Under the pieces are notes generated by a model. The model did not search any database. It was not told the origin of the DNA and saw only the letters and a program-made list of their open reading frames with translations. Of a stretch of DNA of 64,000 nucleotides, positions 46,540-58,369 are shown in pieces. This stretch comes from Ipomoea triloba (lineage: Eukaryota; Streptophyta; Magnoliopsida; Solanales; Convolvulaceae), in contig NC_044919.1 in the NCBI RefSeq assembly GCF_003576645.1, positions 25,479,450 through 25,543,449 on the forward strand, given 5' to 3'. How positions within the stretch are numbered: the stretch's first letter is position 1; each line of letters begins with the position of its first letter. A program made the translations under genes and the position numbers.

Positions 46540-47040
46540 AAATGTAATACTTTTATAATTTGATCTAAAAGTATTATATTTTTCTTTAAAAATATTACAT
46601 TTTTCCATATAAGTAATAAGCATTCTATTTTTGATTTAGTATACCAATATAAGTAAAATGTACATTCTATTTTTGATTTAGTATACCAATATAAGTAAAA
46701 TGTAATATTTTTATATTTTGATGTAAAAGTATTATATTTTTCTTTAATATTTTTATATTTTGATGTAAAAGTATTATATTTTTCTTCAAAAGTATTAATT
46801 TTTCCATAAAAGTAATAAACATTCTATTTTTGATTTAGTATACCAATATAAGTAAAATGTACATTCTATTTTTGATTTAGTATACCAATATAAGTAAAAT
46901 GTAATATTTTTATATTTTGATGTAAAAGTATTATATTTTTCTTTAATATTTTTATATTTTGATGTAAAAGTATTATATTTTTCTTCAAAAGTATTAATTT
47001 TTCCATAAAAGTAATAAACATTCTATTTTTGATTTAGTAT
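46540..47040. repeat. 199-bp tandem repeat, about 2.5 copies
   Basis: ACATTCTATTTTTGATTTAG recurs at about 46620, 46820 and 47019, with matching text between, giving a period near 199 bp. Within each unit a shorter TATAAGTAAAATGTA duplication is visible. AT-rich and non-coding. Confidence 0.8.
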
Positions 47041-47439
47041 TAGATTGATGGTATAAGTATTATATATATTTAATATTGATCCGACCCGTCTCATGGATAG
47101 TCACACAAGTTTTTACCTTTTTATATTAGTCTACCCATGAGGATAACATTTAATACTTTCTTTTTATTAAATTTTAATATAAAACGTTTATTATAATTAA
47201 TTTATTACATTTAAAGTTAATAGTCAATATTGATGTTGATACATATAATTACACTTTATATACGTTGTGTTAGGAATTAAAGGAAATAAATTTCATTTAC
47301 ATGTTTACATATTTTACCCAACTCATTTTCAAACTATAATAAATATATACTAAAACTAAATTTATTATTTTATATTTCAAAAAAAAATTATTTTTATATG
47401 TAATATGACAACTAAATGATACTGCATGCATTCTTTATA

Positions 47440-48290
47440 TATTCTGTCATTTAATTATGGGAATACATAATTATCCGATCATTATTATTATTAAGAATTA
47501 AGAATTAATAATTTGCAATTTGCCTTTATTAATAATAATCAATCCTGTTATTATTTTAAATCAATTTACCGTTTTTCACCGATTAAGAATTATTTCCTCT
47601 TTTTTTCTAATGTACGTTAGCATGTAATTTCTATTTTATTGTATCCAATTTGCCTGTATTAAATCATTGCAATTTGCCTTTATTTATAATATAATTACTC
47701 CTGTTATTATCCGATTAAGAATTAAGAATTAAGAATTTACAATTTGCCTTTATTAATGATACTCACTCCTATTATTATTTTAAATCAATTTACCGTTTTT
47801 CAACAATTAAGAATTATTGTCTAATCAATCATGGTATTATTTTAAATCAATTTACCGTTTTTCACCGATTAAGAATTGTTGCCTTTTTTTATAATGTACG
47901 TTAGCATGCAATTTCTATTTTATTGTATGCAATTTGCCTTTATTAAATCATTGCAATTTGTCTTTATTAATAATAATCACTCCTGTTATTATTCGATTAA
48001 GAATTAAAAATTTGCAATTTGCCTTTATTAATAATATAATTACTGTTGTTATTATTTTAAATCAATTTACCGTTTTTCAACGATTAAAAATTGCCTTTTT
48101 TATAATGTATGTTAGTATGCAATTTCTCTTTTATTGTATGCAATTTGCCTTTATTAATAATAATCACTCATGTTATTATCCGATTACGAATTTAGGATTA
48201 AGAATTAATTTAATTTAATTATATTCATTATGTTATTACTAAAATGCCCTGCAGTTTGGGCGGAAAAATTTTGACAATCACTTCTATTAT

Positions 48291-48327
<37 letters not shown>

Positions 48328-48560
48328 TATTATTTTAAATTAATTTACCGTTTTTCAACGATTAAGAATTGCACTTTTTATAATGTATGTTAGTATGCAA
48401 TTTCTCTTTTACTGTATGCAATTTACCTTTATTAATAATAATCACTCATGTTATTATCCGATTACGAATTCAGAATTAAGAATTAGTTTAATTTAATTAT
48501 ATTCATTATGTTATTACTAAAATGCCCTGCAGTTTGGGCGGGAAAATTTTGACAATCACT

Positions 48561-48625
<65 letters not shown>

Positions 48626-48698
48626 TCAATTACCGTTTTTCACCGATTAAGAAATATTGCCTTTTTTCATAAAGTATGTTAGTATGCAATTTGCCTTT

Positions 48699-48790
<92 letters not shown>

Positions 48791-49140
48791 TAAGAATATT
48801 CAATTTGCCAACTATTCAAAATTGCGTAAACTAAAATTATAATTCATAACTTATTAAATTATAATTAATTTAAATTTTTAAATTAATTATTAATAATAAT
48901 CACTCCTGTTATTATTTTAAATTAAATCAATTTACCATTTTTCACCGATTAAGAATTATTGCCTTTTTATAATGTATGTTAGCATGCAATTTCTCTTTTA
49001 TTGTATGCAATTTGCCTTTATTAAATCATTGCAATTGGCATCACTTTCCTTTCATTGCAATTTGCCTTTATTAATAATAATCACTCTTGTTATTATCCGA
49101 TCATTATTATTATATTAAGAATTTGCAATTTGCCTTTATT
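47440..49140. repeat. AT-rich nested repeats with TTACCGTTTTTCACCGATTAAG
   Basis: The words GCAATTTGCCTTTATTAATA, TTACCGTTTTTCAACGATTAAG and AATCACTCCTGTTATTATCCG recur many times. The block 48110-48290 is repeated at about 48390-48565 (period about 280), each copy ending in a different microsatellite (TATATA/TGTG or CTCT/TATA). Open frames here are repeat artefacts. Confidence 0.75.
48702..48791. repeat. (AAT)n(ATT)n perfect hairpin microsatellite
   Basis: About 14 AAT units run directly into about 15 ATT units, making an almost perfect 90-bp palindrome with no spacer. Confidence 0.9.
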
Positions 49141-49568
49141 TTAATATTGTTTTTTTTGTACAAATAAGTAAATATTATAGCATAAATCAACTCATTGGTT
49201 GACGCGATCTTCTTGGCACCAATCATGGTCCAAAGTTGTTTCAACCGCCCGCCTCCTTTCGTGGTGGTGGTTAGAGCCGAATGAGGGTATAAAAACACTC
49301 ATATGTCTCATTAAGACACATCTTGTCCTAAGAACACACTTTGTCTTGTTATTACGTAAACTTCTCCTTGTAATAGCATTATATTGGATTTAATACAACA
49401 TTATCTTTGTGATTAGCCATATTGTCCTAATTCTTACACATTCGTTGTCTAATTCTTACTTTGTCACTCTACAAACATATTCAAGTTTATTAATTTGGGC
49501 CACACGGGTTATTAAAATTCATGCGGAATATATACATACATATACATATATATATATATATATATATA
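49141..49568. other. Short unassigned stretch before the assembly gap
   Basis: No gene recognised. It ends in a (TA)n run that enters the gap. Confidence 0.5.
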
Positions 49569-49695
49569 NNNNNNNNNNNNNNNNNNNNNNNNNNNNNNNN
49601 NNNNNNNNNNNNNNNNNNNNNNNNNNNNNNNNNNNNNNNNNNNNNNNNNNNNNNNNNNNNNNNNNNNNNNNNNNNNNNNNNNNNNNNNNNNNNNN
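49569..49695. other. Assembly gap (127 N)
   Basis: Unknown bases. The left side is (TA)n and the right side is an inverted-repeat element, so the missing sequence is probably microsatellite plus element end. Confidence 0.98.
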
Positions 49696-49888
49696 TGCGG
49701 CCGTGCGGTCACACACCACTCAATGTTACGAAATACACCACTCAATGTTAAGAAACACACCACAATGTTAAGAAACACACCACAGTGCATATTTGTGTGG
49801 TGTGTTTCTTAACATTGAGTGGTGTATTTCGTAACATTGAGTGGTGTGAACCGCACGGCCGCACGGGAGAGCACGGCCGCACCTGAAC
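49696..49888. mobile_element. Palindromic foldback sequence between two gaps
   Basis: ACCACTCAATGTTACGAAAT and CACCACTCAATGTTAAGAAA occur on the left arm and their complements on the right arm (ACATTGAGTGGTGTATTTCG). GCGGCCGTGCGG-type GC-rich text lies at both ends. The right end reads GCACCTGAAC, the complement of the GTTCAGGTGC terminus seen at 17039. (TA)n lies beyond each gap. Confidence 0.7.
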
Positions 49889-49933
49889 NNNNNNNNNNNN
49901 NNNNNNNNNNNNNNNNNNNNNNNNNNNNNNNNN
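49889..49933. other. Assembly gap (45 N)
   Basis: Unknown bases followed by (TA)n to 49997. Confidence 0.98.
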
Positions 49934-49997
<64 letters not shown>

Positions 49998-49999
<2 letters not shown>

Positions 50000-50450
50000 G
50001 CGCGCTCCAATAAGAACAGGTGCCCAGAAGAGAAATAAGAACGATCCACAGCCGTCCACGTATCCAGATCAATGAATCAAATGTAATTTTAAAAAAACGA
50101 CGCGGTGACATTTTCGTAAATATCTCGAACTTTGGTGCAAGTAAATGTGTTATAAGTGCAAGTAGTTGGTGTACAGTTGCAAGTAAAAAGTACAAGTAAA
50201 ATCACTTACAAGTGCACATATTTTCACTTACAAGTGCAAGTAATTTACCTTGTTAACATTCGTGCAACTAGGTGCAACTAATTATACCATTATGTGCAAC
50301 TAGTTATAACATTACTTGCACTTAGTATTGATGCTCAATGTACATTTTACTTGCACATGTAATACATTTTACATGCACTTGTGAACTTATTTTCGCTTAC
50401 AATACAAGTAATTTACCTTGTTAATATTCATGCACCTAGTTATAACCAGT
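49998..50450. mobile_element. Relative of the 17 kb TA-flanked element
   Basis: It starts at a (TA)n run with GGGCGCGCTCC, then GAACGATCCACAGCCGTCCAC and GACGCGGTGACATTTTCGTAA. These match the complement of 17730-17850. It continues as an array of AAGTGCAAGTAATTTACCTTG and GTGCAACTAGTTATAAC units, as in the 17 kb element. The right end is cut by different sequence at about 50450. Confidence 0.65.
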
Positions 50451-50629
50451 GGCGGAGCCACCTTATGGAGTAGGGGGGCCCTGGCCCCCCAACCCCCACC
50501 CTCACCCCACCTCCTTTACCTTAAAATATTGTAGAAATATGTATGTAATATATGATTAGTAAGGATAAAATACACTTTTGGCCCCCTCTAATTTTCTAAC
50601 AATCTATTTATGTTTATTAAAAGTGAACT

Positions 50630-50677
<48 letters not shown>

Positions 50678-50700
50678 TTTAAATTCATTAAATAAAAAGA
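50451..50700. mobile_element. Possible transposon end CAGTGGCGGAGCC
   Basis: CAGTGGCGGAGCCACC followed by GGGGGGCCCTGGCCCCCC is a common start of plant transposon copies. A (TA)n run lies at 50635-50671. No second end or target duplication was found. Confidence 0.35.
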
Positions 50701-51770
50701 AATAAACCAAATAATTAAAGTGACCATTTTCTTTCTTCTTTTTTTTTTATATATCTTATTTCTTTTATCAAATATCCATTTTATTTTAAAACATCTTCAA
50801 ATTTGAGATATATGCTTTAGTTTTATTATTAGTTATGTTGATTAATTAATTAATGATTCATTCTGTGTTTTAAATAATTAGTTTTGAAATTGTCAAAAAT
50901 TAATATTGATGGTTCAATTCGTGATATTGATTGTGTTTTTACCTCTCAAATTTTAAAATATTGTTAATCAGTAAAATGAATATCAATTAATTAATGAAAA
51001 AAATTTGGTGATAAAATAATTGAAAAAATTTTTTATTTGATAAAAATTGACAATTTATATTTAAATAAATGTTGTTGTTCTTATTGCCGTTGTTGTTGTT
51101 GTTGTTGTTGTTATGATATTTTGTGATATGTGAAAAAATTCTAAAGTAATGATCGACACAATCATACTCATATTTATTTATTTGCCGATTTTTTTCCGTT
51201 TATGGACCATATAACCATATAACTATATAAGTAGTAAGTCACCCACTTACTCAAAACGGCAGTGCCATTTCTTCTTTCCTTCAACAAATGCATGCCTTGG
51301 TTGTTTTACGCGTTTTTGCATTATTGAGCCTAAAAAAACATTACACTTGTAATTTCGGGTGGATGGGAACGTTCCCATGGAAGAATATTATAATATTATT
51401 TATGATATGTTGAGCAAAAGCAATCAAATCTAGCTAGCTAGGATCCATGACAGCACTACCCCATAGTAAAAAACGACGGGGGAGGCTAGGCAAGGTGGAT
51501 CAATGCCGACTGAAACAAAAAATTAGTAATCATTATGAGATTTGTTATAAGTGGAATTGCATGCTGTTTATCACCGTAACCAAAATGTGAAAACAGTAAT
51601 TCTAAATACACAGATAGGAGAAAGAAAAGTCAAATAGCCTTAAATGTTGCAGACTTGCAGCATTCATATGTACTCTCTACAGAAACCTTCTGTCTTATAA
51701 GCTTCTCGAACCGATAAAATATTTAGAAAGATGTAAATCATGATAACTCAATAATTCAATTGAACACAGG
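50701..51770. other. AT-rich region, no gene seen
   Basis: Contains a (TTG)n tract at about 51080-51110. No coding region or recognisable repeat family. Confidence 0.5.
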
Positions 51771-51774
51771 GGCT

Positions 51775-51905
51775 AAATCTTTACTGTGCCCAAGAAGGCC
51801 CTCTCACGGTCGTTGGTGAGACTCGATCCCTAATCTTTGCTCCCAAACGTAGTTCACTCCTATGACCAGTTAAGCTGCCTGCAGCCCTAGGTAGCCCTTT
51901 CTTAC
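51775..51905 (-). mobile_element. Possible SINE of another family
   Basis: The minus strand contains GCTTAACTGG (box A-like) and, about 50 bases on, AGGGATCGAGTCTCACC (box B-like GATCGAGTC). Spacing fits a tRNA-derived promoter. No A-tail or target duplication was identified. Confidence 0.4.
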
Positions 51906-52234
51906 CATACTCCGGCCTCGATCTCAACAAGACACCAAATGATATGACACTTAAGCCAAACCCCTAACTCCACCACAAAAACTAACTTATGAGTGGAGAT
52001 TTGACCCAAGTTTAAGTACCACTCCACAATTTCTTACAGAACAGATGTGGAATCCTATCATATGCTTAAAGTGGACAGATCCCTTGTGTGCACCGGCATT
52101 TGGTCTTGTCTATTGAGTCACTGAACTACCGTGATTTACCCTCTCCTACACGCTCCGTCGGGATGAGGCATGGGCCTTTAAGGTTGGGGATTCACCCTTT
52201 TGGGAGAAGAAAATTCAGAATTGGCATGGGGTAA

Positions 52235-52430
52235 CCCCAACCAAAACGGTTAAGGGTACAAACTTGTAACCATAATGTCACAAGTTTGAATTCCAGTCCT
52301 TTTAGTTTGAACCAGTCAGCTATGAGTAATCTAGGTTGGTTTACCTCCTTGTAATCTTTTATCGGCTAGAATTTGGAAGTCAGGATTTACCGGACACACA
52401 CTTTTGAGTAATGACTGCGAGTTTTTCTCG
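52235..52430 (+). mobile_element. Possible SINE, second family
   Basis: Plus strand ACGGTTAAGGGTACAAACTT, then CACAAGTTTGAATTCCAG (box B-like GTTTGAATTCC), followed by CTAGGTTGGTTTACCTCC and TTTTATCGGCTAGAA. The layout fits a plant tRNA-derived SINE. Identification rests on box B and general appearance only. Confidence 0.45.
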
Positions 52431-53150
52431 TAACTTATAATTAAGATGGCATCCACCAAATATCTCCCAACAACGCATGCATATTTTAATGCTGCATAAT
52501 CATCGTGTGTTAAATGAGTTGGTGATATAATTGCCATCATAATTGTATAAATTATATATTTGGACGACTGTGTACTATGTAGTTTACAATGAGTCAATGA
52601 CATTTGTGTTGGGGGTATATTAGGTTTTACGTATTGTCGATTGATGTAGTTGTCTGAAAGAGTTAATTCCATTTTTAATTCTAAATTTATAGGTGGTAGT
52701 TCAATTTAAATTTTTTTTATTAGAAGATTAATTTTTGATCCTAGTATTATTGTGACATGACTGTTTTTGGTCATTTATCAACAAAACAGTTTAAATATCA
52801 TTAAATTCAAGGACATTTCGGTATTCAATTATGGATGTTTTTTTAAAAAATAAACATAAAAAATATAGATGTTCATCATACTTTGTTCAAAAAAAATTAA
52901 AATGCCTTTGTATTTAACGATATTTCGACGATTTTGTTGATGGAGGACTAAAAATGATCATGCCGCAATAATACTAGGATCAAATGAGGATGTTTTAATA
53001 AAAAGAGACTAAAAATGGATTGTCACCTATAAATCTAGGACCAAAAATGAAATTAACTCTTGTCTGAAACTAACATTCTAATTTATTCTAGATGCTAACG
53101 AAATAAGGAAGTTCAAAACTATGTGCTTAAGATACGTTATGGAGGGCAAA
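52431..53150. other. Unassigned AT-rich stretch
   Basis: Inverted phrases such as CCTAGTATTATTGTGACATG (about 52739) and CATGCCGCAATAATACTAGG (about 52960), with AATTCCATTTTTAATTCTAAA and AAAATGAAATTAACTC, suggest a foldback element at about 52660-53065. No target duplication was worked out. No gene. Confidence 0.45.
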
Positions 53151-53560
53151 GATATTATAGACTAGTGGCACAAAATAATTCTCTCAAGTAAAAAGGTTAT
53201 GGGTTCAAACAGGGCCAGTTTTTTTATTTGCGTGGCCCTGTGCTAGTAAATAAATGAGGCCCTATCAAAGTATAAATAAACTGCGAATTGAAGAAAAGTG
53301 ATTCTCGTGAATATTACGGAGTATAATTTTTGTTTTGAATAATACGTAGTAGAATTTATATTAGTCATGAAAACCTAATTTTGAACAAAGATAATCACAA
53401 ATACATATATTAACTATTGAGTCAGGGCTAGACTAGGGGCCCCCAAAATTTTGGGGCCCTGTGCTGTTGCCCATCTTGCACGCCCTAAAATCCGGCCCTG
53501 GGTTCAAATTTTAGTGGAAGCAGTATCGAGTCTTTATGTTTCAATAGTTTGCTGGAGTAA
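53151..53560 (+). mobile_element. SINE (copy 5) interrupted by a hAT element
   Basis: GATATTATAGACTAGTGGCAC (box A) and AAGGTTATGGGTTCAAA (box B) are followed, after the hAT insertion, by TTTTAGTGGAAGC and GAGTCTTTATGTTTCAATAG. This is the same order as SINE copy 4. The hAT target is box B itself. Confidence 0.65.
53210..53500. mobile_element. hAT-like element, 8-bp TSD GGTTCAAA
   Basis: The ends are CAGGGCCAG and CCGGCCCTG, near-perfect inverted repeats typical of plant hAT MITEs. GGTTCAAA is duplicated exactly (53202-53209, 53501-53508). 291 bp, with further GGGGCCC-type inverted phrases inside. It is non-coding and lies within a SINE. Confidence 0.88.
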
Positions 53561-53742
53561 TTGTGAACAACTAACCAAAATGTCATTTGGTATGTTTAAT
53601 ACTATATATACCGACAAGAAAACTTGTCTTTTTATATAGTTTGGGGAAGTAATTATGAACAACCACAATGTCATTTGGTTTGTTTAATACTATATATACC
53701 CATAAGAAAACTGGTCTCAAAACCTGTTTAATATATTTCAAA

Positions 53743-54182
53743 GAGTTTATTACCGAAATGGTCCATCGACTATTGCGAAATTATCAATTTGGTCCTCGAT
53801 AATTTTTTGTGCCCAATTAAGTCTCTCGACTTTGAAAATTTTAACTAATTTGGTCCTCCATTTATTTTGCCGTTAAAATCGGTACTAAATTGGTAATTTT
53901 GCTATAGTCAAGGAACCAAATTGATAATTTTGCTATAGTCAAGGGACTATTTCAGTGAAAAATTAACTACCAATTTGGTCCCTTGACTATGGAAAAATTA
54001 CCAATTTGGTCCCTTAACTATAGAGAAATTACCAATTTGGTCCTAATTTTAACGGCAAAATAAACAGAGGACCAAATTGGTTAAAATTTTCAAAGTCGAG
54101 AGACTTAATTGGGTACGAAAAATTGTCGAGGACCAAATTGGTAATTTTACAATAGTCGAGGGACCATTTCGGTAATAAACTC
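53743..54182. mobile_element. Foldback MULE, family C, 9-bp TSD TATTTCAAA
   Basis: The ends GAGTTTATTACCGAAATGG and CCATTTCGGTAATAAACTC are perfect inverted repeats and continue as arms over much of the element. Perfect TATTTCAAA duplications flank it (53734-53742, 54183-54191). The centre repeats CCAATTTGGTCCCTTGACTA in both orientations. 440 bp, non-coding. Confidence 0.88.
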
Positions 54183-54774
54183 TATTTCAAACTATATATG
54201 TAACAAAAGCCTCTTCTTTTAGTGACGAGAACGAGAGAAACACGCAACAATTACAAAGATGTGCACTAAATCATGTATTTAAACCTTTTAAGGGTCTGTT
54301 TGGAAAGGAAGAAAATGATTTTTAGAAAGTATTTTATGGAAAATGAGTCATTTTTCAAAAAATATTTTTTCCTTTTTCCGTGTTTGGCTGTACAATAAAA
54401 AATTGTCTTTGTGTGTTTGGTTCATTTTCTGAAAAATGAGTAGAATTGTATAATTAAACATTTTGTTTAGAATATAAAAATATTTATAATAATATTATTT
54501 ATTAAAAAAATGGTTTCTGGCGGAAACCAACTCTGATTTCAGTCGGAAACCTTGTTCTAAGTGTCCCGAAAAATGACTTCCGTCAAATTTTTGTAGAAAT
54601 TAGTCTCGAAAAAATCTTGGAAATGGAGAAAAATAAAACCCATGAAATGTAAATTAAACCTAGAAACCGAGGAGGACGATGATCTGGGTAGGTGCACTGT
54701 GTCGTTCGCTCATTTTGGGATTTGATTTGCACGTCCCCTATATGCTAGAGAGAGCCTCGATGCTATACAATAAT

Positions 54775-55080
54775 TCAATAAGTCTTAGAAAAACTCTTTT
54801 ATAAATAGTGGTGCAAACCCATTTCCCAAACTAATGTGGGACAAAAGCTTACTTTAAAGTTTTTCCCTCCATTTTTCCAACTCAAATGGGTCAACTTTGA
54901 GAACCAATTTCTCATTCACACATTATCGGTTTTGTGCGTACAATATATCAATCTCTTCGTTTAACTACGAAGAACCTGAATCCAATTTGACCCGACCCAA
55001 ATCAGAAGTGGACCCCACATATATTTGTACCACAAGATAGCCACTAAAAATGCCATTTTATGCTATTTTTTCAACAATTT
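54775..55080 (+). repeat. Dispersed repeat, copy 1 (pair with 58370)
   Basis: AATGTGGGACAAAAGC, CAACTCAAATGGGTCAACTTTG, GTACAATATATCAATCTCTTCG, TTTGACCCGACC and GACCCCACATATATTTGTACC occur in the same order at 58370-58630. It is probably an LTR fragment present twice. No LTR ends or coding regions were found. Confidence 0.65.
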
Positions 55081-55223
55081 TGGCGGAACTCATTTTCCGC
55101 CAAAATGACTAAATTTTTCCCAATCGATGAAAAATATTTTCCGTTAACTAGATTTTTCAATTGCATCCAAACACTGAAAACCCGAAAAATAATTTTCATA
55201 AATCATTTTTCGAGTTTCCAAGC

Positions 55224-55281
55224 ACAACCTAAATCTCTTTTTTTTTTTTTTTTTTTTTTGAAAATACAACCTAAATCTCTT
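55224..55281. mobile_element. 26-nt poly(T)GAAAAT insertion with 16-bp duplication
   Basis: ACAACCTAAATCTCTT occurs on both sides (55224-55239, 55266-55281) of a 26-nt insert made of 20 T followed by GAAAAT. Read on the minus strand this is ATTTTC plus a poly(A) tail, as if only the last few bases of a polyadenylated RNA had been reverse transcribed and inserted. Confidence 0.75.
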
Positions 55282-56019
55282 AAAATGCAAACTATTATTC
55301 ACCAAATGGCACGGTGAGTCGGTGATTATATAAAATTAGTCAATAGTTAATAAACGAATCACCGAATATGTAATGTGGAATACTTGTCATCCATAGATTA
55401 TCTTGAAATACTAATCAAACGCTTAAATAACTATATTTGACCGGGCAACTTTTTCTTGACCAGAAAATAAGGGAAAGAAAGCAAGGAAGAAGAAATACTG
55501 AGTTAAAGCAATGGCTTAGGTAAGTTGACTTGTACACAAGTTTGGTAAAGTTATTTGAATAGAAGATCAGAACAGCTCTTTAGGTCTAGAAACTTTCTTA
55601 GAAAATTATAAACTGGTCCTACTCTCAGAACTAATACTTGACCTTTAATTTATTAATTACAATCATACAAGTAATAATTATATTAAGTTTACCATATGCC
55701 TATTTTATATGATGGAAATAAGAGTGACAGTGTGAAACATTAACAAAGTCAAATAAAAAACAATACCAATGAACATAAAAATATTGTTCAACATATATAA
55801 AAGTATCATTTATATGTATAGTGGCAAGATGAAATGAGAACAATTGGTCAATTTCTCACATGCGAACGTGCGAGCTACACAATAAGGTATCATCGATTGC
55901 ACAATCAGACATTAAAAGTTGCACAATTATAATTACAAAATAATTATAAAAATGTCATCACATTTTTTTTTAAAAAATACTTTACAGTTTGTTCTGATAT
56001 TAGTTTTTCAGGTGCACGT
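55282..56019. other. Unassigned AT-rich stretch
   Basis: No coding region, RNA gene or clear repeat was seen. Confidence 0.5.
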
Positions 56020-56027
56020 ACAATTAG

Positions 56028-56210
56028 TACTGTCAAAGCGGGTCGGCCCGCCTCGTTAGGCCGGCCCCACCGCGGGCCAAATTTCTGGTGGGCTTTTGCG
56101 GGCCGGCCCGTTAGGCCTGCGAGCCAGAATTTGTGTAACCCTAACCCGCACCACGCAGGTTCGCGGGCCCCGCGGACCTATTTTTTCATGACCCTAACCC
56201 GCCTCACGGT
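56028..56210. mobile_element. GC-rich hAT-like element, 8-bp TSD ACAATTAG
   Basis: It contrasts strongly with the AT-rich surroundings (GGGTCGGCCCGCC, GCGGGCCGGCCCG). The ends TACTGTCAAAGCGGG and, complemented, ACCGTGAGGCGGG are weakly inverted. ACAATTAG is duplicated exactly (56020-56027, 56211-56218). 183 bp. Superfamily inferred from duplication length. Confidence 0.7.
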
Positions 56211-57080
56211 ACAATTAGTAAATTACAAGTTACACAAACTAGTTTGCCAATTAGAAACCTTATGAAGGTCAAACTTATAGCATAATTAACATACAATCAG
56301 CATAAATGATTCCTTGAGTAAAATATTAAATTAAAAAGCATAAATGATTCTTTGAATTGGTAATAGATACTTTAATTTAGAATCAGCATTAATGGATATG
56401 ATTCTTCAGAACTTATACATGTTGGTATCTCAGATTTGAAAACATATACGGAGTATAGACTAGGGTTTTACTTGGGCAGAGTTCACGAAATGAATTAATT
56501 TTAACCTTTTCAAGATTATTTATAAGAATTTTATGAGGCGATTATATATTTTTTTATAAACTATATCAGAATTATTTATAGCATTTTCTATTACTTACAT
56601 AAATGAAATATTTTTTTTTTCGATACTATATTCAAATTTAACATTTGAGTAAAATATTAAATTAAAAACAACAAATTATTTCAACAAAATTCTAGAAAAT
56701 GTTTACTCGAAATGGAGATTTTGAATTAGTAATAATAATATATCTTGAAAAATGAAAGTCTTTCATTTCTTCAAGAACAGAGAAATTAAAAAGCACATTT
56801 CTCACCGAGTGATTTGTGTAAGCTGTGTTGTCAGTTTCGTTAGAATATAATGCCTAAAATATTATATATATTCAAGTAATTGGGATTATTTTCCTCTCTA
56901 GTCTCTAATTGGGCTTTTTTAAAATTATTATTGAACTTATTATTAATTAGGATGTTTTATTTAACTTATAAATTAAACTTCAAATATTGAATCCTATTAT
57001 TAGTTAATACCTCTTCTCATTTTACCTGGCATATTAATTACTAGCTATATATTGGTAAATCCAACTTATATTTTTAAAAT
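56211..57080. other. AT-rich region, no gene seen
   Basis: Only short open frames; phrases such as AGTAAAATATTAAATTAAAA are repeated (about 56318, 56650). Nothing else recognised. Confidence 0.5.
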
Positions 57081-57090
57081 TAATTTGTTG

Positions 57091-57206
57091 TGTTTTTTTT
57101 AGTACTACTTTTCCCAACCTACACAGTCACCTTGTCTGAAGCTTGAATCCACTCCCCTCCATGTGGAAGTGTGAACCGGGTGCCATTAGACCACGAGGTC
57201 TTTGGC
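57091..57206 (-). mobile_element. tRNA-derived SINE (copy 6), TSD TAATTTGTTG
   Basis: The minus strand reads GACCTCGTGGTCTAATGGC (box A region), then GGAGTGGATTCAAGCTTCAG (box B region), then GGTTGGGAAAAGTAGTAC and a short A tail. A perfect 10-bp duplication TAATTTGTTG flanks it (57081-57090, 57207-57216). With copy 1 this fixes the family's ends. Confidence 0.85.
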
Positions 57207-57360
57207 TAATTTGTTGGGTTTAATAGTTCTTTTGATGTAGTTTCTAAATATATAAAATTTATGTACTAACACAATTGAATATTACAAAAATTAAATTATA
57301 AATAAATTTAGTCAAATCTCGTTAACTGAACTAGACACATAAAATGAGACTTACTGAGAA

Positions 57361-57610
57361 AATTTATATATAAGAAAAATCTATAATTTCCTTCAACACC
57401 GAGGTAAAAGCCAAAGTTTGGGAAAGGCTTTGAGTTTATATTGTGTATTGTGGGATATATATAAGAAAAATCTATAATGTCCTTCAACACCGAAGTACAA
57501 GCCAAAAGTTTGGGAAAGGCTTTGAGTTTATATTGTGTATTGTGGGGTACAAGCCAAAGTTTGGGAAAGGCTTTGAGTTTGTATTAATGTCCCACAATAC
57601 ACAATACAAA
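57361..57610. repeat. Local tandem duplication with GCCAAAGTTTGGGAAAGG
   Basis: GCCAAAGTTTGGGAAAGGC followed by TTTGAGTTTATATTGTGTATTG occurs three times (about 57411, 57500 and 57551). The first two also share the upstream TATATATAAGAAAAATCTAT and CCTTCAACACCGA. Non-coding. Confidence 0.8.
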
Positions 57611-58369
57611 GTATTTACCATTCACTTTGGGGCCGGGTGACATAAAATATAATAGTCATTGATATTGATTAGCATCTTAGAATTTTTCTATATATACACA
57701 TGGGCACACACAAAAGTTTTTCAGTTTCATGACTTCTCAGGTCTCTTACAAAAAAACTAAAAATGGTGTTAGGAAGATAATCCTACGAAAAAGATTATTT
57801 TTACAAAAATAGCAATTAAGCACAAAAACGCAAGGTAAAGGGTTTAGTTCGAGTCGAGTGAAGCACTCTTTCTTTAAAAATTTATTTGCTACGCCTAAAG
57901 GTGTTACCGTTGTAACCTAGGTTTCACAAGATAAAAACGAACTACAATTTATGGTTTGAACACTCAAAAAATTAAGCTCGACGAACTAGAACAGTGGTAC
58001 ATATGAACACAGAAATTTTAGAGGAAGATGAGTAGAGATTTTCTGGAAAGCAAGAACGTAGGTATTCATTGTTAAAATCCACCTGCTCATCCAATGCTAT
58101 ATATAAGCATGGCATTAATTCTGGTTTAAAAATCAAATTCTAACCTCCAACGAAATTAATCTTTAGATTAAAATTCTAAAAATTTAAAATTATAATTAAT
58201 ATGAAATTAATTATGTAATATCAGAATTAATGCTCCCAAAATAGTGGATAGAAAATGTTGGAAAATATTTCTTCCAATAAACAACATTCGTGTCCGCATG
58301 TGCAAACGCACAATTCAACATCCTTTTAAAGGGTTTTGTATATATAATGATGCAAATTTCCTTCTTTTT
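57611..58369. other. Unassigned AT-rich stretch
   Basis: No gene or clear repeat recognised. Confidence 0.5.
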
